64,000 nucleotides of DNA. Source: Pilatotrama ljubarskyi. Its lineage: Eukaryota; Basidiomycota; Agaricomycetes; Polyporales; Polyporaceae. The notes under the pieces are model-generated. The model worked only from the letters and a program-made list of their open reading frames with translations, was not told the origin of the DNA and did no database searches. Shown here one piece after another: positions 31,235-46,204 of the stretch (its first letter is position 1; every line of letters begins with the position of its first letter). Location of the stretch: positions 311,251 through 375,250 of the forward strand of contig MU277674.1 in NCBI GenBank assembly GCA_022385805.1, given 5' to 3'. The translations under genes were made by a program, and so were the position numbers.

Positions 31235-34200
31235 TCACCGGTACTTCCCATTCGTGTGAGATGAAGTCGTGGATGCAGATGGTAGGGATGGTGCACCGCT
31301 TCGACTGGCCGCGCCCGTACTGAGCCTGGGCTTCTTCGCGGCGGAAGTGGCATCGCTCGACGACGCCCGCGGTGCGCTCTCCTTCATGACCATCTTCGCA
31401 TGGATCTCCTCCAACTTCGCAGCCTTGACCTTCTTGGGCCAGAACAAGGTGACGAATCTGGACGGCTCCGTATAAGCAATTTCTAAGCTAGCAGGCGAGG
31501 TCGCAGTACTCACGTCCATAGATGCCGTCGCCAGCGTGTTCGGTCCTCGCCAGCAGCCTCCTTCTGTTGCAGGACCACCTCTATGCGCTTGCCAATGGCA
31601 GCAAGGGACTCCTTGAGGATAGCCACCTTGTCTTCCCTCGGCATGTCGCCGCCGGACAGTTTGAGGTTTTTCTACGAGGACTATGTCAGCCATGCACTCA
31701 AGGATACCGTACAACATGAACTCACCAGCTGCTTCTTGACGGGTCGCAGCTCCTCCTTCGTCGCGGCCTCGTCCATTGATGGGCTGCGAAGGTGAAGTAG
31801 GTAAGACCTCTGAGACTTATCGGCACAACACCAAAGACATACCACTCATCCGACGAAGAGGAATCAGTGAAGGTAGGCGTAGGCCGCCGTTTCCGTTTCC
31901 TGCTGCTCCCCTCATCCACCGAAGCCACTGCTTCGCTTTCCGCCCGCTTCCTGATAGAGCCCGCATAGGACGTAGAGGCAACCGGAGGTGGTGGTGACAA
32001 GGAGGTCTTCACGGAGTGTCCCCTCCGCGACAGCGTCGATTCGATGGCGCGGATCTTCTCGTCATGCTCCCTCAAGATCCCAAGGAGGTAGTCCCCTCGC
32101 CGGACGAGGTGAATGGCATTGGGAATGGGCTTGCTCGCCGCATCCTCGCCCTTCTTACCCTCCTCGAGGAAGAACTTGCCCTCGAGACCCAGTTTGGGAT
32201 CCTTCGCCATCGCCTCCCAGTTCCCGAAGCCGTACTTGTACGCCCCGACGAGCAGCATAGAATCCTCTTGGGGACCCCACCGCCCTGACCAGTTGAGCGT
32301 CGGCCGTATGTTGTCAATCGGGATTGTCCAGTTGTACTGTTCCTCGGAGGGGATAGGGTCGAGGTACTTGAAGAGAATTTGCAGATCCCGATGTCGAGAG
32401 AGCACAGTCTCCGCATTGATGTTGTTGACACCGCGGTAAGTTACCAGGACGGCCTTGCTCTTCTGGGCATTGGTGAGGGTCTCGCCCGCCTCGATACGTG
32501 CTCGCTTCTCCGCGTTGTTCTCCTCCACGGCCTTCGCACACAGCTCGATGATGTCGTCCGCGGTGTCCTGGATCATACCGCGGTTCTTCTCAGTGAGCTT
32601 GGCCTCCGTGACCTGCAGCCCATCATGCTTCAGCAACAGCAAGGGAGCGTCGTAATACATAATACGCACGATGATCTCGTATCGCTGCCGGATATCACCC
32701 CACTTCTGCAAACTTCGCACGAGCACTCGGACGTCCCGCTCCTTCAGCTCCATCGCCTTCTGGCTTGGCGTCTTCCGCTGAGGAGGTGGATGGCGTGGCT
32801 TCTTGGCCGGCGGCGCTGACGAGGAGTGCTCGACGTCCATGCCCTCGTACGAGACGTTCGCGTGGGACCGCTTCCTGTCCTTGGTCTCCACGGCAGCGAG
32901 CTCCTCGGCCTTGCGCTCGTCCTCCTCCCGCTCGAAGCGCTGACGCTCCTCGACGGGGATGATGTCCTCCCAATTCATGTCGTTCTTGACGTCGCTGATG
33001 TTTGCGAACTGCTCGAGGAAGCCCTCACCACCCAGCGACGCGCCCTCGTTCTGGGCCGCAACAGTCTCGTGATGCTCCGCACGGTTGAGGATGTCGTCGA
33101 GGTCCATCTCGTCCAGCTTCTTGCTCTGCTGGCTGTCATCCTTGTCGAAGCTGCAGCGTACGACGCATTAGTAACACTGCGGTACAGGGCACGCCGCGCG
33201 GCACGGGTGATAAGGGGCAATGCGACGCACATCTTCTGCGCTCCGTACTTGAGCACCGCATGGAGCTCGTCCTTGCTCAGCCCATCGGCCTTTGCGGGAT
33301 CCTTCGAGCCGCCTTTGGAACTGAGGTGCGCCTGCGACGTGTCCATCTGGTTGATGACTGCGAGCAAGAAGGGCCGTCGCCATCATGGTCAGGGACCGGG
33401 GCGCGCGCGGACAGCAAGGAGCCACTCACTCGCATACTCGAGCACCATTTTCTTCTTGGCCCGCTCCAGAACGTCCTCCTCCATGGTGTCCTTGCTCACA
33501 AACCGGTAGACGCTGACATGCGATTTCTGGCCGATACGGTGGGCACGCGCCATCGCCTGCAGGTCGTTTTGCGGGTTCCAGTCGCTCTGTCAGAGGCGAG
33601 AAGGGCGAGGGGCGTCAGCAACGTGTTTTCGATGCGGTGCGCACAGCCATAAGTGGTGCGAGCTCCGAGGCGCACACATCCGGCAGCGGTGACAGCACAG
33701 GTAACGCGAAGACAGGACACGGTAAGATACTCACGTCGAAGATGATGACCGTATCAGCGGTCTCAAGATTGATCCCTAGTCCGCCGGCCCGCGTAGAGAG
33801 AAGGAACGCGAAATCAGGCGAGCCGGGTGCGTTGAAGTGTGCTATGGACTTCTTCCGCATTTCCGAGGACACCATGCCGTCGAGGCGCTGGTGCTGGTAC
33901 CCGCGCATTGTCATGTAGTCGCTGAGGATGTCGAGCATCCGGACCATCTGACTGAAGATGAGTACGCGATGGCCATCCTGACGGAGCCGAGCAAGCAGCT
34001 TGTCGAGCAGAACCATCTTCCCACTGCTCATCACGAGGCCCTTGAGGGTTTCTTCAGGGTTATCCGTCCGAACCTCGGCGCCATCGAAGAGGTACGGGTG
34101 GTTCGCAGCCTTCTTCAACTCCATGGCTAGACACCCTGGTAAGCAAAGACCCGGTACATCGTGGGTGTACACTCACCAATATTGAGCAGGCTGATATTGT

Positions 34201-36672
34201 TGTTCCCATTGGCGCTCTTCACAAGAGCTTGGAAGTTCTAGTGCCGAAATGAGGTTCTGCTTCTCGTAACGTGTCACGCCGGATAGGGACCTACCTTCGT
34301 GAGAATGTTCTTGTAGAAGTGCGTCTGCATCGCCGACATCTCAACGCGGAGAATGCGCTCGCTCTTCGTGGGCAGCGAGGTCAGCACGTCGCGCTTAAGG
34401 CGGCGCAACATGAGGGACTCGAGCTGCTTGTGCAGCTCCTTGATCTTCACTTCATGATCCGCGTCGGTCAGGTCGAACTCGTTCGTCAGCTGGACTGGAA
34501 TAGACAGCGAAGTTAGCTGCCGCTGTCGTCAACGCAGACTAGAAAGCCGCACTCACATTTCTCGGGCATGAGGAAATGCATCAGCGAGAGCAGTTCTGCC
34601 GAGCGCAATCAGCAAGCGTACGTCAACCCCAGCAAGCGTTCCTGCATACCCTTGACGTTGTTCTGGAGAGGAGTTCCTGTGATGAGAACCTTGGACGCAG
34701 CCGAGAAGCCGCTGAGAGCCTCATAAAGCTGACTCTCCGAATTCTTCAAGCGGTGTGCCTAACGGAAATGAGTCTGCTCAGTGCCCGTCCCCGCCAATGC
34801 TGTGCTGCAGAGTACCGCACGTACCTCGTCCACCATGAGCACCTGCCACTTGATATCGCCGAGCTCCTTCGCGTCGCGCAGCGTGATCTCGTACGTCGTC
34901 AGCAGGACGTTCATCTTGAGCTTCTTGTTCGAGGGCCCGAACTCGTACTGGCGGGCGACCGACCGCGCGGCGGCACCGCCGATATACGTCACCACGTGCA
35001 TGTCCGGCGCCCACGTTGCGAACTGCGACTGCCAGGCGGTGATAGTGGACAGAGGGACGATGACAAGGAAGGGGCCATATTGCCGTCGCTCATGGAAGAG
35101 GTAGGATAGGAAGGAGACTGACTGTACCGTCTGCAGCAACGCGTGAGCATGTTGATCCCCCACGATCACCGCCAACCCAGGAGTGCGCATATACTCACCT
35201 TACCAAGCCCCATCTCATCTGCCAGGATACCGTTGTCTCCCTGACTCCAGAGATACGCCAACCAGTTCAGACCCGTCAGCTGGAAGTCCTTCAGTTCGCC
35301 GCCTGTTGCCGCAAGATAAGGCGGGTCCTCCTTGATCTTCTCGAAGGCCGGGCGGTTGTGCCGCGTATATACCGCGCTCTTGAACGGGAACTTCGCTTCC
35401 GCCTCGCGTTTGCGGAACGCGTCGATCTGCTCCTTCGCGATGGGCCGGATCTCATCCTGCAGCTCCCACGTGCAGTGGTCGTAGTTAAGGCCGTTCCACT
35501 TGCAGAAGTACTCCACCTGGCCCTGGTCGTTCTCGCGCTGCGCGATGATGCGCTCGACCGTCTTGTGCAGCTCGAGTTCCTCCTTATCGCGCTCACGCCG
35601 CAGGAGGATCGTCTCATAGTCTTCTCGAGAGAGGTTCGGGTTCGAGAGCCGCTCCTGGTCCGCCTTGTACGCCTTGATGTAGTTGTCCACGCGCTTCAGA
35701 CCCTTGAATCGCTTCAAGAACTCGTAGACCTCATCCGTGTTGTGCAGGTGCGAAAAGTTCTTCCACTTGATGTGGAACCGCTGTATTCGCGGTATAAGAT
35801 CCAGAACCGGTGCATATATGCGATCACGTACGATATTGCTGTACCAGTCATCCTCCGGATCGTCCTCATGCCCCTCATCTCTACAATGTCCGAGCACGTT
35901 CTCGATCTCATCCTCCTCCTTGAGCGGTGCAGCGGTTTCCGCGTATGTGATCGCGTCCGCATCCTCGTCTTCAAAGTCTTGCACGTCGTCGACGTAATTT
36001 GGGATCTTAACGCCTCTGCTCGAGACGCGAATCTCGTCGTTCGCCGATCGCGTCTTCTTCTTTTTCTTCGAGCGTGCGCCGTAGTCCGAATCAGAATCAG
36101 AGTCGGGTGCAGAGTGTCGAGGGGTTACTGGGCAGGGAGATGGAGGCTTGCGCGAGATAGGCAAAGAGGCGCAGACATACCTCTAGGCTTTGAGGGCGCT
36201 TTCTTCTTCTTAGGTGCTTTCTTCTTCGGCGCGCCATACTCCTCGTCTGCATACGACGCGTCCTCCTCCTCGTCATCGTTTGGGTCTTCTGCTTCATCCT
36301 CGTATCCCTGGGAAAGCGAATCGTAAGCGAAGATACGCACTGAGAGAAAGAGGCGCGCGCACCGAGTCCTCCTCATCCTTGACCTGCCATGCCGCCTACA
36401 AAGTCAACGCGCCGATCTTCGCCACAGTAGACAAGAGAGATACGTACGACTCGCTTGGAATGGTAGGAGGAGGAAGGGCCGCTAACGGGCTGGACGCTCT
36501 GGGCGTCGTCGTCGTCGTACTCGCCGTCGGCATCGGCATCCGGGTTGCGGCCTACGTCGACATCGGAGTCGACCTGCATGGTGTTGTCTGAATCGTCGCT
36601 GTTGCTGAGCGGGGCCACGGGCGAGAGTGCGCCGGAGGCCATGGGGTCGTCGTCGTGGTGGCCGTTGAGCAT
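31235..36672 (-). CDS. CHD1: Chromatin remodeller Chd1
   Basis: ATP-dependent nucleosome-spacing enzyme of transcribed chromatin. The ATG at 36672 begins [14 protein letters not shown]. An acidic and Lys-rich N-terminal region follows, then two chromodomains (first around [14 protein letters not shown]; second with [18 protein letters not shown]). The SNF2 ATPase has [24 protein letters not shown] (Walker A), the DE-AH box (VLMVDE then AHRLKN after an intron), [55 protein letters not shown] and RAHRIGQ. After it come [13 protein letters not shown], the SANT-SLIDE DNA-binding region ([15 protein letters not shown] ... [19 protein letters not shown]), and a C-terminal helical Chd1 domain ([34 protein letters not shown]). 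It ends [12 protein letters not shown] 31235-31237. All catalytic motifs are intact; more than ten short introns are implied. Confidence 0.95.
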
Positions 36673-38010
36673 GCGGGTGGGCGGGGGTGGCTGGCTGGGC
36701 GCGCTGGGCGTCGGACAGAGGGCGGGAGGGGCGGAAGGGACGACGGGGAGGGGGATGATGGACAGAGGGAGGAAGGTGGTGGAGGGGGCCGGGGGCGTTG
36801 AGAAGGGGAAGGACGAGCGCCAGAGCCGACAGCCCAGCTCGGACTCGGTTCGCACGCGTGCGCCGGGCCACACAGCGCGGCCTCAGCCTGCTCGTCACTG
36901 CCAGTGCCCGTGGCCAACTCCGACCACTCGCCCCCTGCGCACCCTTATCTCCGGCCATCCGCCGTCGCTCGATTTTCTCTTCCACACGTCTCTCTCGACG
37001 TTCCCAGTCGCTCAGTGCGCCGCGGACAACCACCGCTCGCCGTCCATTCTCCTCTGCGAATCGTGCCCGGCGACGTCCGCCGGGCGGCAGTGGCGGGACA
37101 CGCTCCGATCAGCATCAGCACCCAGCAGGGCCCCGTTCTGTCCAGCGTGAGAGCGCCGCATGGCCCATCATCCAATCCATCCACGGCGCTGTCTCTCTCT
37201 TCGCCGACGACGCGGCCGGCAACGTGCGCCGCCCCGGCTCAGCGTTCTGCACGTCCCTCGCGACTCGCGCCGCGACTGCCTCCGACCTCGACCGCGTCAC
37301 GCCCTGTCACAAGACGGTCACACCGAAGGTTCTCTTCCGCGCTCGCCGCCCAACGCGGCGTCGTCCGCCGCAGCGGTCGCCGTCTGGCCACCGAAAGACG
37401 ACCCACGTCGCCGCTGCGGCCACACACGCGGCGCACGCGGCAGCCCAATCGCCAGCCTTCCATGAACCTTGTCCACTGCGACGCCCGGCCTCGGCCGCAT
37501 TCTGCCCCTCGGCGACATCACGCCATGCCGTGCTCGCCCCTCCCCGCAGCGCCGGGCTCAGCCTCGGACAATTGCCTCGCAGTGCCCATCGATCGTCCCG
37601 CATCTAGACCGCTGTCGCCCCTTATGGTGAGTACATCCCACATCGTCGTGCTCGCCGAGTCGCGCGCGCAAGGTCTTGTTGCCGCTTCCAATTGTCTCCC
37701 GGATTGAGTGTAGAATGGAGGCGTCGACTCCAGAGCAGTGCAGAGAGGGTAACAGTCAGGTGAGTCGTTCCATTGTCCAAAGTCGTAGGTAGCGTGTATG
37801 CACTACCGGTGCAGTATGATAAGTTATGCAAGTGTAGTGTGCGGTCAGTCCATGCCTAATCCAAGGATACTCTACAGTAAATGCTACCGTCCATGAAAAC
37901 AAGCAACCACGACAGCAACCCTGAGATATCCCATCCTAGATCAGCAGAGTCAAACTTGCAAAGCGACAGCAACAAGGGGTGAAAGGGAAATGAAGGCGAT
38001 TGGCCTCCGC
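36673..38010. other. CHD1 upstream region and 3' flank of protease gene
   Basis: About 1.3 kb, very CpG-rich between 36700 and 37600 with several overlapping long open frames. The longest plus-strand frame (36904-37707) starts with GTG, is Pro/Arg/Ser-rich and shows no domain; the others overlap it in different frames. Low stop-codon frequency in GC-rich DNA explains them. The 3' UTR of the protease gene lies at the right end. Confidence 0.55.
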
Positions 38011-39784
38011 TCAGTACCGTCGAGACGGCCGGTACTGCGCGAACGGTGGGTGGTCATTCGGTCCTGGAAGGCCTGCAGGTGCAGGGTCGTGCAACCGCCT
38101 GTACTTCTTGCCTGACTTGCCAAAGATCGCCCAGAGGATGAGGCCAAGGATCAGCAGCCCGCCTACGACGCTCCCTGCAATGATATACGGCAAGTACTTG
38201 TGGACCGTATCGTCAGACGAGTTGCTGTCGTCATCGTCGTCGTCATTGTCCGAGTTGGGGAGCGCAGGCAGGAGCTTGAAGTCCGATGAGCGGTCGACGC
38301 CGCCCATCCGGACCTGCACGAAGTCGCTATGCGCCTCGGCGGGGTCCGTAAGCGGGAGCAACTGCACGTACGGGTCGCCGACCTTGGCGAGCGCGCCGTC
38401 GACGAAGTCGCCGAAGTTGACGAGCATGTACGCATTACGCACTGCGAAACCATTACGATGAGTATTGCTGAGATCTCAAAGGAGACGACGAGGACGTACG
38501 GAAGGACATGCCGAGGATGATATCAAACCCGTCTTGGTCAGTGGTGATAGGCTGGAACGCGCCCACGCACATCGGGTCGCCGTTCTCGTCTGGAGGGCCG
38601 CGGAAGGCGTCCGTCACAGTGTCCAGCGGATGTACAGGGAAGGATACGTTTGCGAATACGAATGTGACGTTCAGCTCCGTCGAGCACGGCACTGTCCACA
38701 TCTTCCCTGGGGCATTGCTGACCGTAGTGAACTGCGACCCGGGCACACGCTGGTATATCGCGCTCGCGATGCCCCTGCAACATCAGGACGCGTAGTCAGT
38801 AAGGTATGTGCGCTGCGCTGCAGCCTGTGCACGCACTTGGTTACCTGCGGGAACGTGAAGCCCGAGTCAAACATGACGTTCAGCCTGTTCCCCGTCGACT
38901 TCTTCGTCGTGTTGATCCTCTGCCCGTCAGGCCCGATGATCCCGTTCGGGTCGAGGAGCGCCGTCCAGTGCTGCCCGCTACGGTGCGCCATCTGCGTGAC
39001 CGGGAGCCTCGGCTGGCTCGTGATGTTCTCGAACGGGGACACGACCTCGCCCACGGTGAAATCTCCAACAAACGTGTCCGTCGGGTCCTCCGCGCGCCCA
39101 AGAAGGATCGTGATGAAGTTCGGTGTGGAGGTGTTCTGCCGGAAGATGCGGTCCAGGACCGGGTCCCCTGCGCCCTGCCCCACTTGCGACTGCACCTCGG
39201 AGGCACCGCCCGGGCCGAGCCCGATGATCCCACCGCCCTCCGGGTGGGCGCTGTCGACGGGCTGTTCGACTGGGCGCAGAGCGTCAGTAGGGGCGGTGAA
39301 GCGTGGTGTAGGCGAGGCTCACTGAAGGCTTGCTTGTCCACCTTGAAGCCCTCGAACTCCAGTGTGGCAGTTTTGATAGGGCCCTTGGTGTCGCCGAGCG
39401 CATAACGAACCGACCCAGTCTTGCCGGTATCTGACGCACCCGGGACCGTACCAGCGACAGTCAGGTCAGAGCTGCGCGTCCCGCTTCAGCACCGCGCTCG
39501 GGAGATAAGAAAGGAGTGGCGCACCTTCCGGTGTCAATGAGGACACTGAACTGCTGCCCGTTGAGGGTGACATTCGTGTGGTACTGCACATTCCCGACGT
39601 TCTGGATGTCCGGGATACCTGAGATGCTGGCTCTGCGCCCGAGCCTGCCCAGACTTCGCGCCTCAAGATGGCTGAACCCGCCTATGCGCCCCTCCACCGG
39701 AAACCTGAGGGCTTGTGCGAGTGGTAGCTCATCGAGGAGTAATGATAGGTAGACCACAAGGGGTGTAGCTAGCGCGAACTTCAT
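38011..39784 (-). CDS. Membrane-anchored pepsin-like aspartic protease (A1 family), copy A
   Basis: Secretory-pathway endopeptidase. The ATG at 39784 opens a signal peptide (MKFALATPLVVYLSLLLDEL). The mature part has the first catalytic motif QFSVLIDTG continuing after an intron as SSDLTVAG, and the second in LNVMFDSGFTF; both active-site Asp (DTG and DSG) are present. Between them are GGGIIGLGPGGAS and FITILLGRAEDPTDTFVGDF, as in other A1 proteases. A Cys pair lies in WTVPCSTELNV and PMCVGAFQP. After the enzyme come an Asp-rich stalk (DNDDDDDDSNSSDD), one transmembrane helix (YIIAGSVVGGLLILGLILWA) and a short basic tail ending YRPSRRY, TGA 38011-38013. A tethered, outward-facing enzyme is inferred. 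It is paralogous to the gene at 40893-43142 with the same exon layout. Confidence 0.9.
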
Positions 39785-40892
39785 GAGCACAAGCACGAGA
39801 CACAGGCACGACAAGAAGGAGAGGAAGAAGAGGACGAAGACAAAGAGGAGGTGGAGAAAGGGGAACGGAGACTCACTGGGCGTTGGAGGGATATGTATTT
39901 GTCTGGCGTGCGGCGTGGCTGTGATGACATCGCAGGGCGACGCGCGACAGGCAGCTGCTCGGCGGCGAGAACAGAGCCATCACTTAATTGCCTCTCTGCG
40001 TCTCGTCTGCGCGCCCGATCGGCACCGCCTCCCCCGCCCTTTCCTTCCAAGGCCACGCGAGCGCCGTGCCTGTCCCTCTCCTGAGCTCAAGTCCCTCCTC
40101 TTGCACCTTGGAGACACCTTGGGTCAACCTGCAGAAATTCAGAAGGTATTGTAAAAACGAGGCATAATGACGCATGACGCTCGAGCACCGCGCAGAGGAG
40201 CATCTGGATCCATGGCCGAAACCTTCCCTCGCGGGCCACGGTGGGCGTCCAAGGAAAACGCGGCACATATGCATGGCACCAGCAATGCCTTCGGTTGCCA
40301 AGGGCGTCCAAGAGACTCAGGTTCGCCGCTGACCATACTATAGGGGCATCTTCAGCTTGAATCAATGTACTAATGAGCTACCTAACACTGGCAGATCCTT
40401 GAATGACGAGCATGTGTAGATGCGAAAGCCTGAGAGGATGACGCTTATTTCTGGCGGCCGAGCGCAGTGCTGGGTGCACTGGGGCGCTTTGCCCTACCTC
40501 CGGAGGGGCAGCTGCATGCCCGCCCTCGTCATTCGGAGGAGCGTGATGACGGGAGAGTAGACTGACCGACGAGCGAATATGAGACAGCGAGCACGGTCGT
40601 TAGTATCGAAATCACAGACGTACCCTTCTCGAAGCGCTAGCGTCCGCCTGCTCAAAATGCCCAAGGCGTGCTTCACTTCGTCTGCTAAGATTCTCTAGCT
40701 CGGGCCTATCTGAGGTGGGTGTGGCTCGTCTGTATGCGATCGTTAATGCAGGCTGGAAATAATATTTGCAGGAGCAATATGTGTCAATAACCTCATTGCT
40801 ATGAATACAGTAGTATGAAGGCGCAACCAATATATCGCCATAAGACAGGATGAGAGAGCGGACGCCCCGCAGCGCGCCGGGCTCGGTATAAG
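39785..40892. other. Intergenic region between the protease copies
   Basis: Holds the promoter of copy A and the 3' flank of copy B. No coding frame, RNA gene or repeat recognised. Confidence 0.5.
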
Positions 40893-43142
40893 TTACGAAG
40901 AATAGGTTCGAGCAAACCCCGCCGAGCTGTGACGCGCGACCAGAGAGGCAGCAGATAACCCCAGCGGAGGGAGCCTGTAGATCGGAGGTGTTTGCGAGCG
41001 CGACATGTCGAACACGTCCGCGACTCTTGGGGTCCCATAAGCATATGGATCCGGTAGTGGCCGGTCGTGCATCGCAGGAGAGGTGCTCTGGGGCGCGTCG
41101 GCATGTGGATTGGCGAGTGGCCTGTCCTCCGAGAATAGAGGCGCACCCTTGACGATGGTGTCATACGAAGTAGTCATACCAGGGGTCGCAGGCAGGAGTC
41201 TATCCGTAGACGAGCCCCGCGCCGCAAAGACGCTCCTCGTCTTGTACCGTCTCCGTTTCGGCACCAGGTCTCCCGCGTCCGCCTTCCTCGCTAGGGCCTC
41301 CGTGTCACGGTCATAAGGGTTCGGCAAAGCCTCCGTCCCGTGCGCGTCATCCCTGGCATGACCAAACTCAGACTTCGGCTTGTACTCCGGTTTGCTTTCC
41401 TCGAGGCCGAAGGGCGCAGGTTCGTGTAATCGCCGGTACCTTCGACCGGAGCGCCAGATGAAAAAATACGCGACTCCGAACGCGAACAGGAGGCCCATCA
41501 GGATGCTTGCGGAGATGATCCAGGGGAGGTACTGCTTAAGCTTCTCCGCGGACGTCAGCATGACCACGGGGTTATCATCTTCAGAGTAGGTGGGAGGGAG
41601 AAGGGTTTGGGAGCCGGTGGTGTCGATCCCGCCGAGCCGCTGCTGCACGAAGTCTTCGTGCGCCTCTGCGGGGTCCGTGAGGGAGCGGAGCTGCACGAAC
41701 GGGTCTCCGACTTTGGTCAACGCGCCGTCGACGAAGTCGCCGAAGCTCATGAGGATATAAGCGTTCCGGACTGCAAAAGGCGCAGTCAGACCATGTATGA
41801 CGTATGCAGGAGCTCGTGGTGTAGCGCATTACTTACGGAAAGCCATGCCGAGGACGATGTCGTAAGGCGCGTTAGCAGACATCGGCTGGAAGGCCCCGAC
41901 ACATGTAGGCTTGCCCTTGTCATCTAGCGGGCCCTGGAGGTCATCCATGACGGTGTCCAACGGGTGTACCGGATACGAAACACCGCCAAACTTGAAGGTA
42001 ATGTTGAGCTCCACATTACATGGGAGCGTCCATACAGGTGTCGCGGTTGCGGAGATGTTCACATACTTCGCACCGGGCACTCGAGAGTAGATGGCATCCG
42101 CGACAGACCTAGTCAAAGCCCTCAGTATGCCGTCGGTAGATCGTAGAGGAAGAGCTTACTTTGGTACTTGCGGCAACGTGTAGCCAGAGTCGAAGATCAC
42201 CTTGAGCTGCCTGTTCACTGAGGCCGTGATAGGCTGACCGTCGGGACCGATGATGCCGCTCTTGTCCAGCGCGACCATCCAGTGCTGGTCCCAGTCGATC
42301 CTCTCAATAGGCAGCTGTGGGCTCGCCTTGATGTCGTCATACTCCGTCAGAACCTCACCAATGGTCAGTTGTCCCGGAATTATGCTGTCGGGGTCGTTCG
42401 ACCGGCCCAAGAGGATCGAGATATAAGTTGGCAAGGAGGTGGTTTGACGGAACAGCCTGTCGAGCGGGGGATCACCCGCTGGACCACCCATTGTGCCGAG
42501 GATTGAAGAGAGTCGGCTTGGGCCCAACCCAAGGATGCCCTGGCCATCGGGATGCAGTGGGGTGACTTCTTCTGCGACTAGGTCCGCGGTCAGCGTGGCA
42601 CGTCCTTGAGCGCGTCAACCTGACTCACTGTATGCCTGGTCTGGGATGCTATAGCCTTCGATCTCAAGTGTCGCGGTCCTGACATCACCTTCCAGGCGCA
42701 ATTAGCTTGGAATGAATAAGTGATGAGCGGCGTGGGTAACCTACCTTGGACAGTGCCGTCGCTATACCGGATCGTGGCAGTGTGGCTGGTGGACTCCGAG
42801 TCCGGTACATCCCCTGCAACCCAGAGGTCTGAGCTAGAGCAGAAGAAATGAGCTACGATACGCGAGCACATGCTCGTGAACAGCTCACCTTCCGCTGTCC
42901 ACCAGCACGCGGAACTCACGTCCGCCAAGAGTCACGTTCATGTAGTACTGCAGATCCCCCGCATTCTGCAGGTCCACGATCCCGACGGTGTCCCGCTTCC
43001 CGTTCAGCAGTACCCCGCCTTCCGACTGCCACCACTCTCCAGACCGCCGCTGGCCCTGAATGGGCACCGAGAGCGCCTCCACACGAAACTCCGCCACGAA
43101 CGTCGCGACCAGCAGAAAGAGTGTGGTAGACCAGCGCGCCAT
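40893..43142 (-). CDS. Membrane-anchored pepsin-like aspartic protease (A1 family), copy B
   Basis: Tandem paralogue of copy A. The ATG at 43142 starts MARWSTTLFLLVATFVAEFR, a signal peptide. The first catalytic motif is REFRVLVDSG then SSDLWVAGD (DSG instead of the commoner DTG, which A1 enzymes tolerate); the second is LKVIFDSGYTLPQV. Shared blocks with copy A include GQGILGLGPSRLSS, TYISILLGRSNDPDS, YPVHPLDTVMDDLQGP, FQPMSANAPYDIVLGMAF and the SFGDFVDGALTKVGDP segment before the stalk. The transmembrane helix is WIISASILMGLLFAFGVAYF. Unlike copy A it has a long cytoplasmic tail of about 160 residues (KSEFGHARDDAHGTEALPN ... GFARTYSS) rich in Pro and basic residues. It stops at TAA 40893-40895. 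The tail could carry sorting or signalling motifs; that is inference. Confidence 0.9.
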
Positions 43143-44047
43143 CGGGGCTTACAGTCATAGAAAGAGCGAGAGAGAGAGAGAAAGAGCCGAAGGAGGGACG
43201 CGCGAAGGCGAAGGAATAGATAGCGGAACAAGAGTCGATGCACGCCCGCTGCGCTCGACACGGCGTACTTAGGGTACCCCGGACGCTCGCGTCGACACTC
43301 GGTTCGCCCATGGCTGTGAGACATACACGGCACGTCACTCCACGTTTGCGAATTCCGAGCCCGGTTTCCTGGGTGCCGTAGCACTGCGCGAAGTGGGTTG
43401 GGACGCGCTCGGCGTCCATCATGAATAGCATTGAATGCTTGATTCTGATACACACCGCGCGCTCAGCACCGCTAAACCCGCATTCCGGGCTGCGAAGAAT
43501 GCAATGCGGCCTTGGTCTACATATCTGAAGCGGTTGTGGTTTCAGATCAGAATGCATGCATGGACAGAAATGCAACGCACAGTTCCTCGGAAGCTCAGCC
43601 CAGCTCATCGACGAGGTCAAATGAGACAAAGGGCGCAATATATCTGCACATATGCAGGTAAATGGCTTGCAAAGGCGCCATGGCTGGGACGTGCGCGTTA
43701 TGTTTACGCGCGGGTGATGGTGGAAGGCAACCTACCCCGGCTGGAACGAGACGCTGACTCGGAACAGGGCGCCTGCCATTTGGAGCTTCGGATGATAGCG
43801 CTGAGCGGGAAGTGCCGACGTGGTTCGAAGTCGGAAGTGTGAACTTCGACGATCGTGTACGCGCGAATACATAGCACTTATAATTAGGTGCGCGCCTTAT
43901 ACTTGTACATGACTCTAAATGCGATACATACACGAGAACATCCGATGAGACTGTCAATGGCGGGATCTATGCAAGAAACGAGTGAACCGCTCAACAGAAG
44001 ATGGGCGAGAGGGGGACATGGTCAATGGAGAGCAGGATGACGCTCTT
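43143..44047. other. Intergenic region
   Basis: Promoter side of protease copy B (with an AGAGAG-rich stretch at about 43160-43185) and the 3' flank of the ATP sulfurylase gene. Frames on both strands are short and unconvincing. Confidence 0.5.

Positions 44048-46204
<2,157 letters not shown>

Noticed and set aside
36545..37707. Three overlapping plus-strand frames of 200-270 codons upstream of CHD1
   Set aside because: CpG-rich DNA with few stops; frames overlap each other, the longest starts with GTG, composition is Pro/Arg/Ser noise and no domain is seen.
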